Shown piece by piece: positions 11,864-24,400 of a stretch of DNA of 64,000 nt. The DNA comes from Pyronema omphalodes (taxonomy: Eukaryota; Ascomycota; Pezizomycetes; Pezizales; Pyronemataceae), in NCBI GenBank assembly GCA_024516155.1, contig JAJJXM010000052.1, forward strand, positions 372,001-436,000. The letters are read 5' to 3'. How positions within the stretch are numbered: position 1 is the first letter of the stretch; each line of letters starts with the position of its first letter. The notes beneath the pieces were generated by a model. The model was not told the origin of the DNA and did not search any database. It saw nothing but the letters and a program-made list of their open reading frames with translations. A program made the position numbers and the translations under genes.

Positions 11864-14800
11864 TAAGTGTAATGGGTATTAAGGATGAAACGGTTGAACT
11901 GAAAAGTAGATTTGCATTTAAGCTAATAATGCACTCCATGGTTATTTGACAGGAGGACAGTTACCTTCTACGGTAAATAGTACCACAAATCTTCCCGTAC
12001 CACAGATTTCAATTGATGAAGTGTTCCCTACAATGTACATGTCGAAGGTCACTTTTATTCTAAGTCCAGAGGTCGCTTCAATGGAAAAAGTAGTTTAGAA
12101 CGGGTTTTAAATATGATACAAAATGATTTATTTTTTCCTGCATGGACCTTTTAGGCCTCGGTCAGCTTATGGTTCAATAAATAAATCATACATTGGTTTG
12201 GTATAGCGGAAGATATATCTCCGTACCCCACAAAGGTATCATTTTCAACACTCGGTACATTAGATCTTTAAGAGGTAGAGTCAGATGGTAGGTCTCTATC
12301 TGGGTCGTAGCCGCGTTTCATGGTTGACGAGTGCATGTTAACCGATGTGGAACGTTGCACTTTCGCTTACAAATTCCGTTTTTTCGAAATCGACTTCGGA
12401 GGTCTTGGTATCATTCAATACCATTTTTTAAGCGTTTAGCGATTCTCGAGTAGGCTCGATTTCTGAGTTGCGTGCGCGAGTCCGAGAAGTTGCGAATTGA
12501 TTGAAGCCGTTGTTACAGCGCTTGACGTAGTATTCTGATGAAGGAGGCCACACCCTGTTACACTTTAATAAGCTCTGGAAAACTATGTTTATTATTGGCA
12601 GTAGAGGCTGGTGGTAGGGGGATCAAGAAAACTGTGCAGTGTGGTGATATCTAGTGATGGATCTGACGAAGTTCTGATGATTCGCCGCGCTTCGAAACAA
12701 GGCATATCAAGCGTGCATGTATGTCATCTCCATTACCTACCTGATCACTGCAGATTAGATCAGATCCTATTTTATCTCAACTTCACGTCAACCGGCTTTC
12801 CTTCTTCAATTCTTTTCATAGGACGCATCGGCGCAAACTCCCAAGGCAGCCACACCTAAGGACATCTCAGATGAAAATGAATCTGGAATAACATCGAAGC
12901 ATCTCTTAATTTGATCGAATCACCCAGAAATAGCTCGGAACCTCGTTCAATGTTTTTCCCTCACTCATACCATTCATCTTGATTCCTCTCACACGTGTGT
13001 TCTTTACCGTTTCTAAGCGTAGAATGGCCGCAACAAGGACATCGGCTCTAATATATCGTTACAATTAGCCGAGGGAACGGGCCGAATATCTTGTACTCGG
13101 ACGGCGCTGTTCCGTCTCGGAAATGGTTTTCACAAATCTTCCGATCTTATGGAAACTCTTCATATCGGAACGAGTCAATTTCGCTCAATCAATGCTGTCG
13201 GCTACAACAGGTACGCCACTGAGCCCGGACTGCGCCGGTAACTAATGAATTGTGATGGCGTGACCGGCACCAACCGGATTAATTGAGGCTTCCGAATAGT
13301 TCTCTTAGCAGAGAAAAGGCTTCCTACAAGCGTATCACTCATAGGCATACGCTGAAAATAAGCATGCACACTCCCTATCTCGATGATTTTGTATGGGAAA
13401 ACATGAGTGATTTCCTTTATGGATATCTTCAAGATCACCAAAAACACTCACAGAGCAATTTCAGAAAAAGAGAATTGGTATAGTCAGAAAGGCACTAGCG
13501 TGTATTATGCCCATTTCGAACTAGCCCGCTGTATTAAAGGTAGTACTGCAGTAGATGTAGGATCCCTTCAGTGGCAAGCCTATTTACGTTAAGCATACTC
13601 AACATACAAGACCACGAATTGACCGGCCTGACGTTATAGTGAGTTCAATGTAGCTAGAAAAATAGCTCGCCAGGAGTCGGCGTTCTTGAGTTGCATTTGG
13701 AGAAACTGCCATACCGGCGGTCGGTTCTATTGAAAATGTTTCTAGAGACAATATGTGTTGTTTCAATTGGGGCGCGGTCCTACATCGGCATTGTCGGATG
13801 AAAACTGCCCGGATTTGGGAGAGAGATTTACAGAGAACCATGGAATCGTGTAGGCCAAATCTTGATCTTGGGTACAATCTGCTTTACGGTGGATTGCGGG
13901 AAATAGTGGGTGATCGATGGTGATGAATTGTGATTCGCGAACCATGGCCATAGTAAAAAGCACAGCATCGAGTACCACCGACCTTGTGTTTTAGCTACGA
14001 CAATAAGTTTGGAATAAAAGAATACGAGGTTCTTGGTTTCATCTAAACATCAAAGTCAAGTTAAAATGGGATAGAGCGTTGCTATACCACTCGAACCAAC
14101 AGCCATTAGCAGAATTGTTAAGGCGTTTCTTGCTTAATTGTTCGTACGGAAGGAAATCTTTCTTTTCCAAGCCGCATTCTGATAATCGGCCCGATGTCCT
14201 AAACTCACTACTGTACTGTGCATCCAGAAGATTCCAATTTTATCAAGGAACCATATTGCACTCTGCACACAGGTTTGCATGGAAGATCCATCAATCGGTA
14301 GATTGTGTTCTAAATCCGGCTTTGTCATACAGTTCATCGTAGAAGTCAATTTAACCGTGGAAACTTTGCACTTGAGAATTTTCACAAAAGCACGTGGTCA
14401 ATGCAGACAAGTGCTTTCTGGCATGGTTCCATAAGGCATCTGGAGCTGATTCAGCGTGCACGCTGTGCAACTGCGAGGGGAGGTTCACTGAGAAAGGTAG
14501 ATTCTTATCGGAAAAGTGTGTGTAGTGCGTAGACTTTCTTGACCGGATGTGTGCAGAGTACATGACGGGCCGAAATCGTGTCGATATCCGGTGGATCAGC
14601 CGCCCCCCGCGATTTGCAAGGGACATGGTGCAGAAAGAGGCAAAAAAAGGTACCAGTAACATGCCGGCACAATAGAGAGTTCCCAAGGCTATGAATGACA
14701 GCTCTACATTTAGTTCCCTTGCTCGCTTACAATTTAAAACTTTACATGTATCGACCAGTTGAATGCCATAAAATTCGACAACTGGTTCTACAGTGAAGAT

Positions 14801-15484
14801 CACTCCTTCTGATTGAATATGTTCGGCTAGTAACCACAGGTGCTAAGCATAACGTGCAAATCATAGCCAATGTCCTCGCGACAACGCCCCTGTAATGCGT
14901 ATATATTTATACAATAGAACTGTACCTTGCAACCCTAGAGATCATGGGCATGGGTCTTATGCCACCACCTCTTTTCGAGCATTAGACAGGTATACACTTC
15001 CTACTAGTTCCGGGCACCGTCAAGCCGACATGAGGCCAAAATGCCCAGAGCTGTAGGGGGGTCGCTTCGTAGATCCTGAGATGTGTGAAAGTCGAATGTT
15101 TCTTCAACTTGAATTATCGTGAGCTAGTTTGAGGTAAGCAAGGTACCATTGTAGACTTAATCTAATTGCAAAGCTTTCAGACGGATATACACGGTAACCA
15201 AAACAGTTCGTAGCATGAATCGGTTCACCATGTCGTCACATATGCTGACAGAAACACGTCAGATTTTCAGGTACGGCGATGGTAGTACTTCCGTAATTTC
15301 TTTTCTTCTAGTTTACGAGACGGGCAAACATCGCTTACGCCAAGTAAGGTTGGAAGGCATCCATCACTCTCCGTTCGGCGTCCAAAGATAGCCAACACCG
15401 GCCAACATGGTTAACACACGTAATGCTATGGGGGATCTACTTGCATATCCTGCAGTTGGAGTTATTTGTCTACAATTGAAATTT
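11864..15484. other. gene-poor region
   Basis: Several frames of 60-150 codons occur on both strands, including a 150-codon minus-strand frame at 14351-14803. They overlap each other and contain no recognisable domain, signal peptide or paired intron signals. I can support no gene here. Decayed genes cannot be excluded. Confidence 0.4.
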
Positions 15485-15493
15485 TATATAAAA
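15485..15493 (+). promoter_or_regulatory. TATA box of the secreted-protein gene
   Basis: TATATAAAA lies about 150 bp upstream of the start codon at 15637, a normal distance for a fungal core promoter with a leader of about 120 nt. The leader is CT/CA-rich. Confidence 0.6.
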
Positions 15494-15636
15494 CCCTCGA
15501 TAACACTTCACTTGGTTGGCTTCATCAGCACACTTGCAAACGTCTAAAGTCCTACACATCTGCATTCAATAACTCGATCCTCCTATATCATACAAGTTTC
15601 AACGCCTTGCTTCTTCGATACCAATCCCTATCAACA

Positions 15637-16272
15637 ATGCAACTCACCGCTTTCACTCTTCTCTTTACCTTCCTCACGGCGGTTACAGCACATCCCGCAC
15701 CCGCCGGGGAGTTCACCTTAGACAAACCAGGTCCATGTGTCGGCGGCTCCTACGATACATGCAAAGCCAGCTACGTTTGCGTACAATCATGGCCTGAATC
15801 TTGCCATTGTCACAACAAGGTCGTCACTCGCTGCGCCGACAACTGTAGGGTTATGTTTATCCCCGAGCACTACCAAGACTGCGGCAATACACCCAAGGGC
15901 CACTCAAACGCGGGACATATTGTACGCAAAGATGCAGTTCAGGGCGAACCTATTACCCAACCTATTCCTGCTCCCGCCAAACGATCGGATGTTGAAACCG
16001 CCCACCCATCCGAGTTGAAAAATGTCCGGGCACCCGAATTCAAGGAACTCGAAACGTTTCCCACTAGTGATTACTCTGTCGAGAGACCTGCTCCCAGGAA
16101 ATTGATATCGAAGAGGTGCTATGATTCATGTGTCGGCGGGAAGATGTGCGTCATGTCGTTTCCCCAGAGCTGTTACTGCCAAAACAGCAACCGACGAGCT
16201 TGTGCGACAAAGTGTAACATGAGGCCTACCGGTATTCAGAACTGCGGAGCGCTAGGACAGGACAGTGTGTAA
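15637..16272 (+). CDS. secreted protein with two eight-cysteine modules, 211 aa
   Basis: The frame is open from 15466, but the ATG at 15637 is chosen because a classical signal peptide starts there (hydrophobic core to about residue 17, likely cut after the T-A-V-T-A at 14-18) and a TATA box lies 150 bp upstream. The mature protein has two cysteine modules. Module 1 has Cys at 34, 42, 48, 56, 58, 66, 70 and 82. Module 2 has Cys at 161, 165, 171, 179, 181, 189, 193 and 203. From the second cysteine the spacings are the same (6, 8, 2, 8, 4) up to the last gap, so this is an internal duplication. The linker is Pro/Glu-rich and carries Lys-Arg pairs at 115-116 and 159-160, the second directly before the first cysteine of module 2. 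Dibasic sites of this kind are Kex2 targets. The pattern suggests an extracellular disulphide-rich protein or effector-like peptide precursor. The family is not recognised and function is unknown. Confidence 0.85.
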   Translation: MQLTAFTLLFTFLTAVTAHPAPAGEFTLDKPGPCVGGSYDTCKASYVCVQSWPESCHCHNKVVTRCADNCRVMFIPEHYQDCGNTPKGHSNAGHIVRKDAVQGEPITQPIPAPAKRSDVETAHPSELKNVRAPEFKELETFPTSDYSVERPAPRKLISKRCYDSCVGGKMCVMSFPQSCYCQNSNRRACATKCNMRPTGIQNCGALGQDSV

Positions 16273-18251
16273 TGGGACAAGTGCTATACTGCTGGAGACT
16301 TGGGCAAGAAGGTTGTGGTAGTGCTTGGGGAATGGACTTATTGATGGAGTTTGAGTAATAATATGGGTTTTTGGAAGAAGGAATAAACGGTGACTGGGTA
16401 TTTTGTGTGGAAAAGGTTTCGAGATACAATAGGAGGAGTAAAGGGATTCATATATGGAATTAGTTAATTAATCATGAAATATCACTTAATTTGTTATTAA
16501 ATACTCGGAAAGTTTACAATAATTTGTTAGAAACGTGATATATTCTTGTGAAGTTAGTAGTGTCTTGGTATTGTAATAATTGTGGTAGATGTAAGTGGTG
16601 AACCTGTAATGACATCCCGTTGCAAGATGAAATCACTTGGATTCACTCGCTCTAGAATTAACTTTAGCGAGTCCAAACGGTTTGTAGATAACAGAGATGG
16701 TAAAGCATTGATACCAGAAATAAATTTGCAGGACATTGATTCCCGATAATAATTTTCACCCAGCGCAATCAAAAAGACTAAATCTTGTGATTATCTTCTC
16801 GAACGAGCATAGAAGCGCAAAAAAAATTCGTAGTGACATTATTCTCCGCCTCATGAGGGCCGCCTCACTGCCACACGACATCATTTTCGTCTAAAACACT
16901 GCGCCCAGTCCAATCTCCACTTTAATATTCACTTATGACTTCGCCTCCACATCTATACTGATTATATTCCGCTCCCCCCACTAATGCAGGCCTGCCATCC
17001 TCCATCTCAACTTTCATCTCCACCTTCACCTGCAGTTTCGCCTCAGCCCTTGCCCCAACCCTTAACCCGAACCTATGTCTACCTCCACCTCGAGCTCCAT
17101 CTCCACCCTGCACGGCAACCTACGGCAATGTGCAGAGTCGAATCAACTCCTGAAACTTTACTTCAACTAGCTCCTACGGCATATGCGCATAAATCGCCGA
17201 ACGCCGGAATTTAGGATGGTTAGCACGAGTGCTGACCGGTGACACGCCACCGAGGCTTGTAGTAAGGCATATCTGAAGTTTGCACTTCGTATCCGTAGAA
17301 TTTAGAAATAAATTTGTATTGCAGATTAAGTCCGTGTTACTTTTGAGCTTGATAAGTTTATGGCAAGTTCAAACTTGAAGATGTGGATAAAAGTGCTGAT
17401 TGGCTGAACTTAAATCGGCGCTATCATACCACCACAACAGCCTTGATCGGCTGCACTTGATATAGCGAAGTTTCGAGGAAGTTTGGAACTTGCAGAGCTC
17501 GTCACCACAGCAGCACCCGCACTTGGTTGGTTGAGCCACGAAAATTCAAGTGCGAACTTGAGTACATATAGAACCTCCTTATTCTCGGGCGAGTTGAGAT
17601 GAGGTCATGATCTGCCCATTTCAGTCCATCTCATAGGGGCAATCCAGATATACCCCGACAATTTATCTTCCATACACATCCACGTCTCTCGGTAATCTTT
17701 AACGATATGTTCCTTGGCAAGGTACTTTAACATAATCTTCATGGTTCGTATGTATCTCTAGGTTTACGTGTCGCTGCCTAGCGGCGTTGCACAAGCCCTA
17801 CACTTCGGCTCTTCTGGCCGAGTCCTGCAGAACCTGGATACGGCGAGCGAAGACGCATTCAAGACGTTATCGGTGTGGATGTCAAGTTCTCAAGAACTCC
17901 CACGAGAGGGTTTGTTTTTTTCCTTTTCAGTGCGGCCTATTAAGCAGCCTTTGTTCGGGTGCGGATGTTTACTACTGATCGGATATGCACCAAGATCGAC
18001 GTTTCTCTATATCCACCTGAACCGAGGGGCCAGGGTGAGGGCCCCACAAGAGTAGGTGTTAATGCAAACAACTGCCGCTCCTTCCATGTCTTCAGTTTTT
18101 TTCCCACCGGAAATTTCGGTGACGGTGTAACATTGAACTTTGATTTTATCAAGATCGATCCATGAAGCTGGTATTTTCTATGCTCTGGGAGATGCTGACG
18201 TGATACAAGACTTCTGGAAGTGCGGTTGATGCGGATCTGTAAAACCAAAGG
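16273..18251. other. intergenic DNA
   Basis: No supported gene. Frames near 16984-17214 and 17768-18248 overlap on both strands without a recognisable product. The 16840-17110 part is C-rich on the + strand. Confidence 0.4.
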
Positions 18252-18253
18252 TA

Positions 18254-19258
18254 CTCGTGCCTAAAGATGGTGGCTAGCGCCACCACCCCCAGTCGCTCGT
18301 CAACGAGCAACCGGGGGCACTCCTACGGAGTGCCAGCCAGTCCAACCTAACTTCACGGGACCAAACCAGGTTCCCCAAACCCGCCGCACTCTACCCCCCG
18401 GTTTCTCCATCAAAAACACGCGTAAATTATTCCCGTAAAGCATAATATTGAAGTAGAGACCCTTATGTATATACAGACCAATTTTCAAGATGAAATAGCG
18501 GTTGTGGAGAGAATGGCAATGGATAATCTACCAGAATCTGATCGCGAGAAACATGCCCAGGTGATCTATAATTTCATTTTTCACCACCACAACGAAAAAA
18601 CATTTAGAAAAAAAACTCGTAGAGTTGAAGTAAAATATCTTAAGTTATATCTAGGAAAATACCAAAACATATAATTGTTGCGATGTTAAAATAGCGTTGA
18701 TTATTTACAAGCGACTTCAATAACGGAACACCTCGACAACCTTGTTCTCGCGTTGTGATGCAAGAGTTCCTTGAGGAGTCTACCCTTTGTAGTAGAGTCG
18801 CTCGTAAATAATCAACGCTATTTTAACATCGCAACAATTATATGTTTTGATATTTTCCTAGATATAACTTAAGATATTTTACTTCAACTCTACGAGTTTT
18901 TTTTCTAAATGTTTTTTCGTTGTGGTGGTGAAAAATGAAATTATAGATCACCTGGGCATGTTTCTCGCGATCAGATTCTGGTAGATTATCCATTGCCATT
19001 CTCTCCACAACCGCTATTTCATCTTGAAAATTGGTCTGTATATACATAAGGGTCTCTACTTCAATATTATGCTTTACTGGAATAATTTACGCGTGTTTGT
19101 GATGGAGAAACCGGGGGGTAGAGTGCGGCGGGTTGGGGGAACCTGGTTTGGTCCCGTGAAGTTAGGTTGGACTGGCTGGCACTCCGTAGGAGTGCCCCCG
19201 GTTGCTCGTTGACGAGCGACTGGGGGTGGTGGCGCTAGCCACCATCTTTAGGCACGAG
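18254..19258. mobile_element. 1-kb palindromic fold-back element with TA target duplication
   Basis: The left arm (18254-~18716) and right arm (~18796-19258) are inverted copies of about 462 bp. Only three mismatches were found in the outer part I compared, plus a few at the inner ends, with about 79 bp of unique spacer between. The element begins CTCGTGCC, ends GGCACGAG, and both ends abut TA (18252-18253 and 19259-19260), the duplication expected of Tc1/mariner-type transposition. Each arm holds three short hairpins near its outer end: GGTGGC/GCCACC, GCTCGT/ACGAGC and GGCACTCC/GGAGTGCC. Each arm also holds an ATG-started 69-codon frame (18465-18674 + and 18838-19047 -) with identical translations, and an outward frame of about 62 codons. 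No transposase was recognised, so the element is probably non-autonomous. A transcript through it would fold into a long double-stranded RNA. Confidence 0.85.
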
Positions 19259-19260
19259 TA

Positions 19261-20573
19261 ATAAACAAACGGACGCTTTATCCGTTTTCTCAAGCCTTTT
19301 CCGAACGATGATGAAACTTGAAACTCTTCTGAGTAAGAATTATCTAGGCCCACAATGAAGTTTGAACCATGATCTCTCTACTCGTCATGGAGAAACTTCA
19401 CCTCGCTTTGCACTCTGCATATTCCCCGAAAAATACACGCAAACTAGTACAATAGTACGTACCTGTGATCTCCACAAGGCTCGGTACAGTTTCATCATGA
19501 GTCAAATTTCTAACTGCCCTCACTCACTTTATTGACCAATAAAGTGTGTTCTCTTAGCGCTCTTTTTTATGAAGTACTCTACCCTGCGTCTTGACAGTAC
19601 TTGACAGTCATAAAAGCGAAAGTAATGGATACAAACAGTGAATTGATGTTGTCTGACAGTGTCTTGTGTGGAACTGTGGCTTATGGTTGGCATATGTATT
19701 GCATGGTAAAGTTATGTTGATGGGTCTTCAAAATTGAGTTGCGAAAGTATGTTGCGCCGCCACCCAACATCAGCAACTCACCCCTCGGAGGTGGCGGAGG
19801 AGGATAATTAGGCGAGATGAAAGAAGGCGGCCGTTGTGCGTGCTCAAGGCCGTGCGCGAAGATAGGATATTAACGAGTGACGGCATTACCGTCGTTGACG
19901 AGCAAGGTACACAAGCGTCATATAACTTGAGCGAGGCTGAGTGGATCCTGAGGTATCTACATATACACGATACAACTCTGAACTGAAAAGCAACACAATG
20001 AAATGAAATGCTTTCGACACATCTAGAACAATCCAAAACATTTGCGATGATCATCCGACAGCTACTGCGGTGCCTGTGGTGCGCCATTCGCGCGTTCATT
20101 CGCACTTCGCAACCGGAACAATGCCGCGAACATATCCTATCTACTCTAGGTCAAGCTAGCTGCTAGAGTTAGATGATCACCAACAGCCGAACAGCCATCT
20201 TGACCATGTCTGACCCTGTCTGTCTAGCTGCAGCTTCAATAGCTTCGTGCGCAGTGAGAATCCCTCAAGATTGGAAGAAGATTTCTATTATGGCATGGCT
20301 GTGCTGAATCTTTACGGGATTCTCCTACGCAATTATATGTCTCTCTTCCAATCATGACACTGTCAAGATGTGTCATAAGTCAACAGAGTCAGCCATAATC
20401 ATGGCCCATTATGGTAATGATGATGATAATGATCCCCCCCTTCCCCTCCCCGACTGTCACTTTATCACCGCCTTACAAGGGTCGCTTGCTTGGATGTGGA
20501 CCAGCAGAGGTTGGGGTGGGTGATACAACATGCAGTGTGCTCCCTGGTGTTCCCTGGGTGCGAGCCTAGCCGG
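19261..20573. other. upstream region of the Rho gene
   Basis: No supported gene. Frames on the minus strand (for example 19770-20105) have no recognisable product. The last few hundred bases are likely the Rho gene promoter. Confidence 0.4.
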
Positions 20574-20583
20574 TATATAAAAA
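20574..20583 (+). promoter_or_regulatory. TATA box of the Rho GTPase gene
   Basis: TATATAAAAA about 200 bp upstream of the start codon at 20780. It is the only strong TATA-like motif I noticed in the proximal upstream region. Confidence 0.55.
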
Positions 20584-20779
20584 CCCGGCAGCATCGCGGC
20601 TCCCCTGGGCGTCGATTATCTCCTTGAGAATCGAATAAAAAAGCGGAAGAAGGAAAACCCACGAGCGGGTCAACGAAACTGGGAAGAAGCTCAATACCTT
20701 GATACTTGACGAATTCAGCTTATTGTCGTCCCTCCATATATCGCAACCCCGCTGAGCAGCTCATCTCATTTAAATCACA

Positions 20780-21474
20780 ATGGTACGTATCCCCACCCAC
20801 TCCTCCCTCTTCAGAGGAAGAACATAACTCATCCAAAAACGCAGCCGAAACGTACCTCCTCCAAACGTAGCGGCGCCTCTGCATCCGGTCTCCCCGTCCG
20901 ACGAAAACTCGTAATAGTCGGAGACGGAGCCTGTGGAAAGACCTGTTTATTGATTCGATTTTCGTCCAACACCTTCGATCCCGATGCCTACGTACCAACT
21001 GTTTTCGAAAACTACGTCAAAGACATTACTCACGCAGACGGTACGAAAGTCGAGTTAACTTTATGGGATACCGCCGGACAAGAAGACTACGACCGTCTAC
21101 GCCCTCTATCATACCCTGATTCGGATGTGGTTTTGATCTCATTTGCTGTCGATTCACCGGATTCCCTAAATAATGTCTACGAAAAATGGATTCAAGAGGT
21201 CAAGCATTTTTGTCCTAATATTCCGATTATGTTAGTGGCTATGAAGAGGGATTTAAGGAACGATCAGGCGGCTGTGAGAAGGCTACAGCAGAGGGAAAAT
21301 AGAGGCCCTGTGACAATGGAAGAGGGACAAAAGGCCGCGAGGGAGCTTCAGTGTAGTAGCTATGTGGAGTGCTCGAGTAAAACAGGGGAGGGAGTTTATG
21401 AGGTGTTTGAAAGGGCTAGTATGCTGGGGGCGGGGCCGACAAAGAAGAAGGGGAGCTCGTGTGTCATTCTGTGA
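20780..21474 (+). CDS. Rho-family small GTPase, 210 aa, two exons
   Basis: Exon 1 is only the ATG (20780-20782). The intron at 20783-20844 (62 nt, GTACGT..GCAG) is followed by exon 2, 20845-21474. Unspliced, the frame has no upstream ATG, so splicing is needed. Product: a membrane-attached GTP/GDP switch of the Rho branch, normally controlling actin, polarity and cell-wall synthesis. Visible motifs: P-loop GDGACGKT (about 30-37), switch I with the Rho effector sequence Y-V-P-T-V-F-E-N-Y (about 52-60), switch [21 protein letters not shown]4-like V-A-M-K-R-D-L, G5 E-C-S-S-K-T-G, and a C-terminal CAAX box C-V-I-L, where Leu predicts geranylgeranylation. It is nearest to Rho1 in overall pattern. 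The basic N-terminal extension, the A-M-K-R-D-L in place of a usual x-x-K-K-D-L, and the '[11 protein letters not shown]' insert region make it divergent, so no paralogue name is given. Confidence 0.95.
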
Positions 21475-24400
21475 GGAGTTACGTGCGAAGTTTGACTACA
21501 GGATAGGCTACAGAGAAGAAGTGATGAGATATTTTTTCATTCACGCGCGACAGGACAGTGGTTTGCTTGCTGAAGATTTAGGGTGGATAGCTCTGTTTAT
21601 GTTTTGACATCTGGGATTCTTGCGGGATGGGATACCTTCTACTTACGCGATATTGAGATGGCTGGGTGGCGGACGGTTGATGTTCTTCTTTCGGATTATT
21701 GTTTTTCAGTTTCCCTTTCTTCTCGTGTGTAATGAGTGTTGTGTGTTACATATGATCGATATGATGTGCTTCATGGGGTGGAGAACAAATGCAAGAGATT
21801 TTGTAACACCAAACAAAATGAGTATAGTTGCCGGCCTCTAAAACTTATGTGCCGGGTATCGCCGTTGAATTAAAGACTGTTTAACAACCTGTTATATCCC
21901 CATTGAAGACTGTCAAGACGATACTACCATAACCTGTTGAAATCAACAGCGGTGATAATAAATAAAAGATTCAGACTTGTATTCTCAATACGCGCTGGAT
22001 CCTTCGAGAATATCAGTCTGACACACATGTCGTCCTACTGTATCGAATTCTTCAATGCGCATAAGGCTGACAGCGGAACCTATGTATACCGCTCGTCTCG
22101 GTCAGCATGGTCGCGGGGTATGTAAATGCAATAGATATCGCTAGGCAGCCATGCGCAGAAATTTGTCAAGTGCGCTGCAATTCATCAGGGACTAGAGTAT
22201 AGTTTGCATCTGAAGTGCCTTGCCAAGTATATCTATCAAGCGGCGTAAAAAGGCCGCTGAGGATGTTGCTGAGGAAGGATCTGCTCTCTGAAGCGTGAAG
22301 TGTACTGATGAGATGGTGTATGTATGTCCTCGGAGTACTTCTGTATCATGTGGCTTCCGTGGCGGCAGGAAATATTGAACACCAACAAGATCCTCTTCCG
22401 GCGATGCCGTGACATTTAATAGGCCCCACCGAAGGGCCGATATCAACTCATGAGGCTTGCGTTGAACTTTACAAATACACACGTACATAGAAGCCAGATG
22501 AAAGGCCGCACCGCACCGAACAGCCGAAGACTGTGATATCACATCTCGCTATCCACGATATCCCATTCCAAGCGGGTTATATCAAATATCACCTCCGTTG
22601 CCGATAGGCCGACCGCCGACGACTCTACCGCATGTCCAGAAAAAAATTAGGAAATGATGATTCGGCTCTTCGTTTCTCCTAAGGCATCCTCATATTGAGG
22701 ATCTAGAGTTTTTGTGAGGTCCGCCGCCAACGAGTATTGTTTACGATCCATCATTCGTTCGCACCTTATGCGGTCTTAGGTGATCATCCATATCTCTATC
22801 CGAATCAAAGCGATTGGTTTTTCGGAAACTCCACAAATCTCCTTACTACTCGTTACTTTTCAATCCCGCTGATTCCTGCGAGCTGCAAAAATACCAACAT
22901 CACCAAGTAACATACAGTATCACCAATTTATCACCCCGCTATCATGAAATGGCCCTCGCAGCGGTATGGAGCTTCCTTCAGTAGATCATCCGTCCGGAGG
23001 CCTAGGGGTATCGATAAAAATTACCTGGTACACGTATGTAAAGCAACTGCCTAACAATCTAACTGCCACCATAAACTCCGCAATTCGCTTGTTATCCGAA
23101 CCGAGCGGATGAATCGAATGCAGGTCATCAAACTAAACCAAAGTTATCGATACAAACGATAAGTGGTTTACCTTACCGTATTTCATATCGACAAGAGCCT
23201 TGTGATGTCGGGTACGTATGTTATGTTAAGCAGCTAGTAGTACTACAGCTCCATACCGTTGAGCACTGAGCAAGTGATCGCAGAACCATCGAGTGATCAA
23301 ACCCCCCAAAGCCATCCACGGTCCACATAATCCTAATGCAAAACACCTGCAACAAACACCACAACGAGTGGTTATTACGCAAGCCGAAGAATTCAGAACT
23401 AATGCCGCCATTGATGAATCGAGAAGCTTTCTACACGCTCGGAAAGATCACGAATCGCTTTATTAGACAAAAAAAAAACTAGTGCAAAACAATTGCCACG
23501 AATGCGGCCGATGCAATTAAATATCCTTCGATATTGATATCGATATCGGATATTTCACGAATCGCAGAGGATCATCGAGAATCGGGAACCGTTTCTAGCT
23601 GCTAAACCAAAAAAATTAAAACCCCAAGCATCAAAGCCACCATATACTAACGTTTACTCCATATTCCATATCCCATAGTCCCAGCCATCACTATTCAACA
23701 CCTTCAAAAAGTCACGACGATTCGCTGTCGAGTGGGTAAATACCTGTTGAATAGTTCAAGATCATGCATACATACACACTCAGCATCGACCAGCCAGTCT
23801 ACTCGTTTCCTCATTTCCTTTTCCTTCCAATTCTTAAAGAGCTAGTGAAGCTAGTAACATACACACACAAAGACATCCGTATCCACGAATAAGTAAAAAT
23901 TAAGACTTCCATATCTCCACACACTTGCTCATTTGCAAGATGCATATTGCGAGTTTGTGGCGTGGGTTTAATGCATCCTGCTCGTGATAGCAACAATACT
24001 GTGGAGTTGAGAACATACAACATACAGCATACAGCATACATAAAATCGATGCGATACGGTATGAGTAATGATAAGGGAGAGATCTGGGGGTTTCATCTTC
24101 CCTGCTTCTGCTTCTACAGACAGCCCCCCCTCCCCCCCCTCCCCTAACGCCCCCAATCCTCCACCCGGGGGTAACCGTCCATGGGTAAGATTCAATTCAT
24201 GGTTTCGGCACTGGGTTTGCTTCACTCAATACCGTGGTTTCGGTAAACGTTCCGGGAATTATTCCGGAGATAAAACCACGGACAAGATCACTTTCGCATC
24301 ATTGAAAACAGAAGATATTAATAATTTGTTTAATTCATGCCCCCAGGCTAGATACAGCGGGCGGGTCTTCCGGCCCAAAAAAAACTCCCAAAAAAAAATC

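Noticed and set aside
14351..14803. 150-codon minus-strand frame
   Set aside because: No recognisable domain, no supporting splice signals and no continuation into neighbouring frames.
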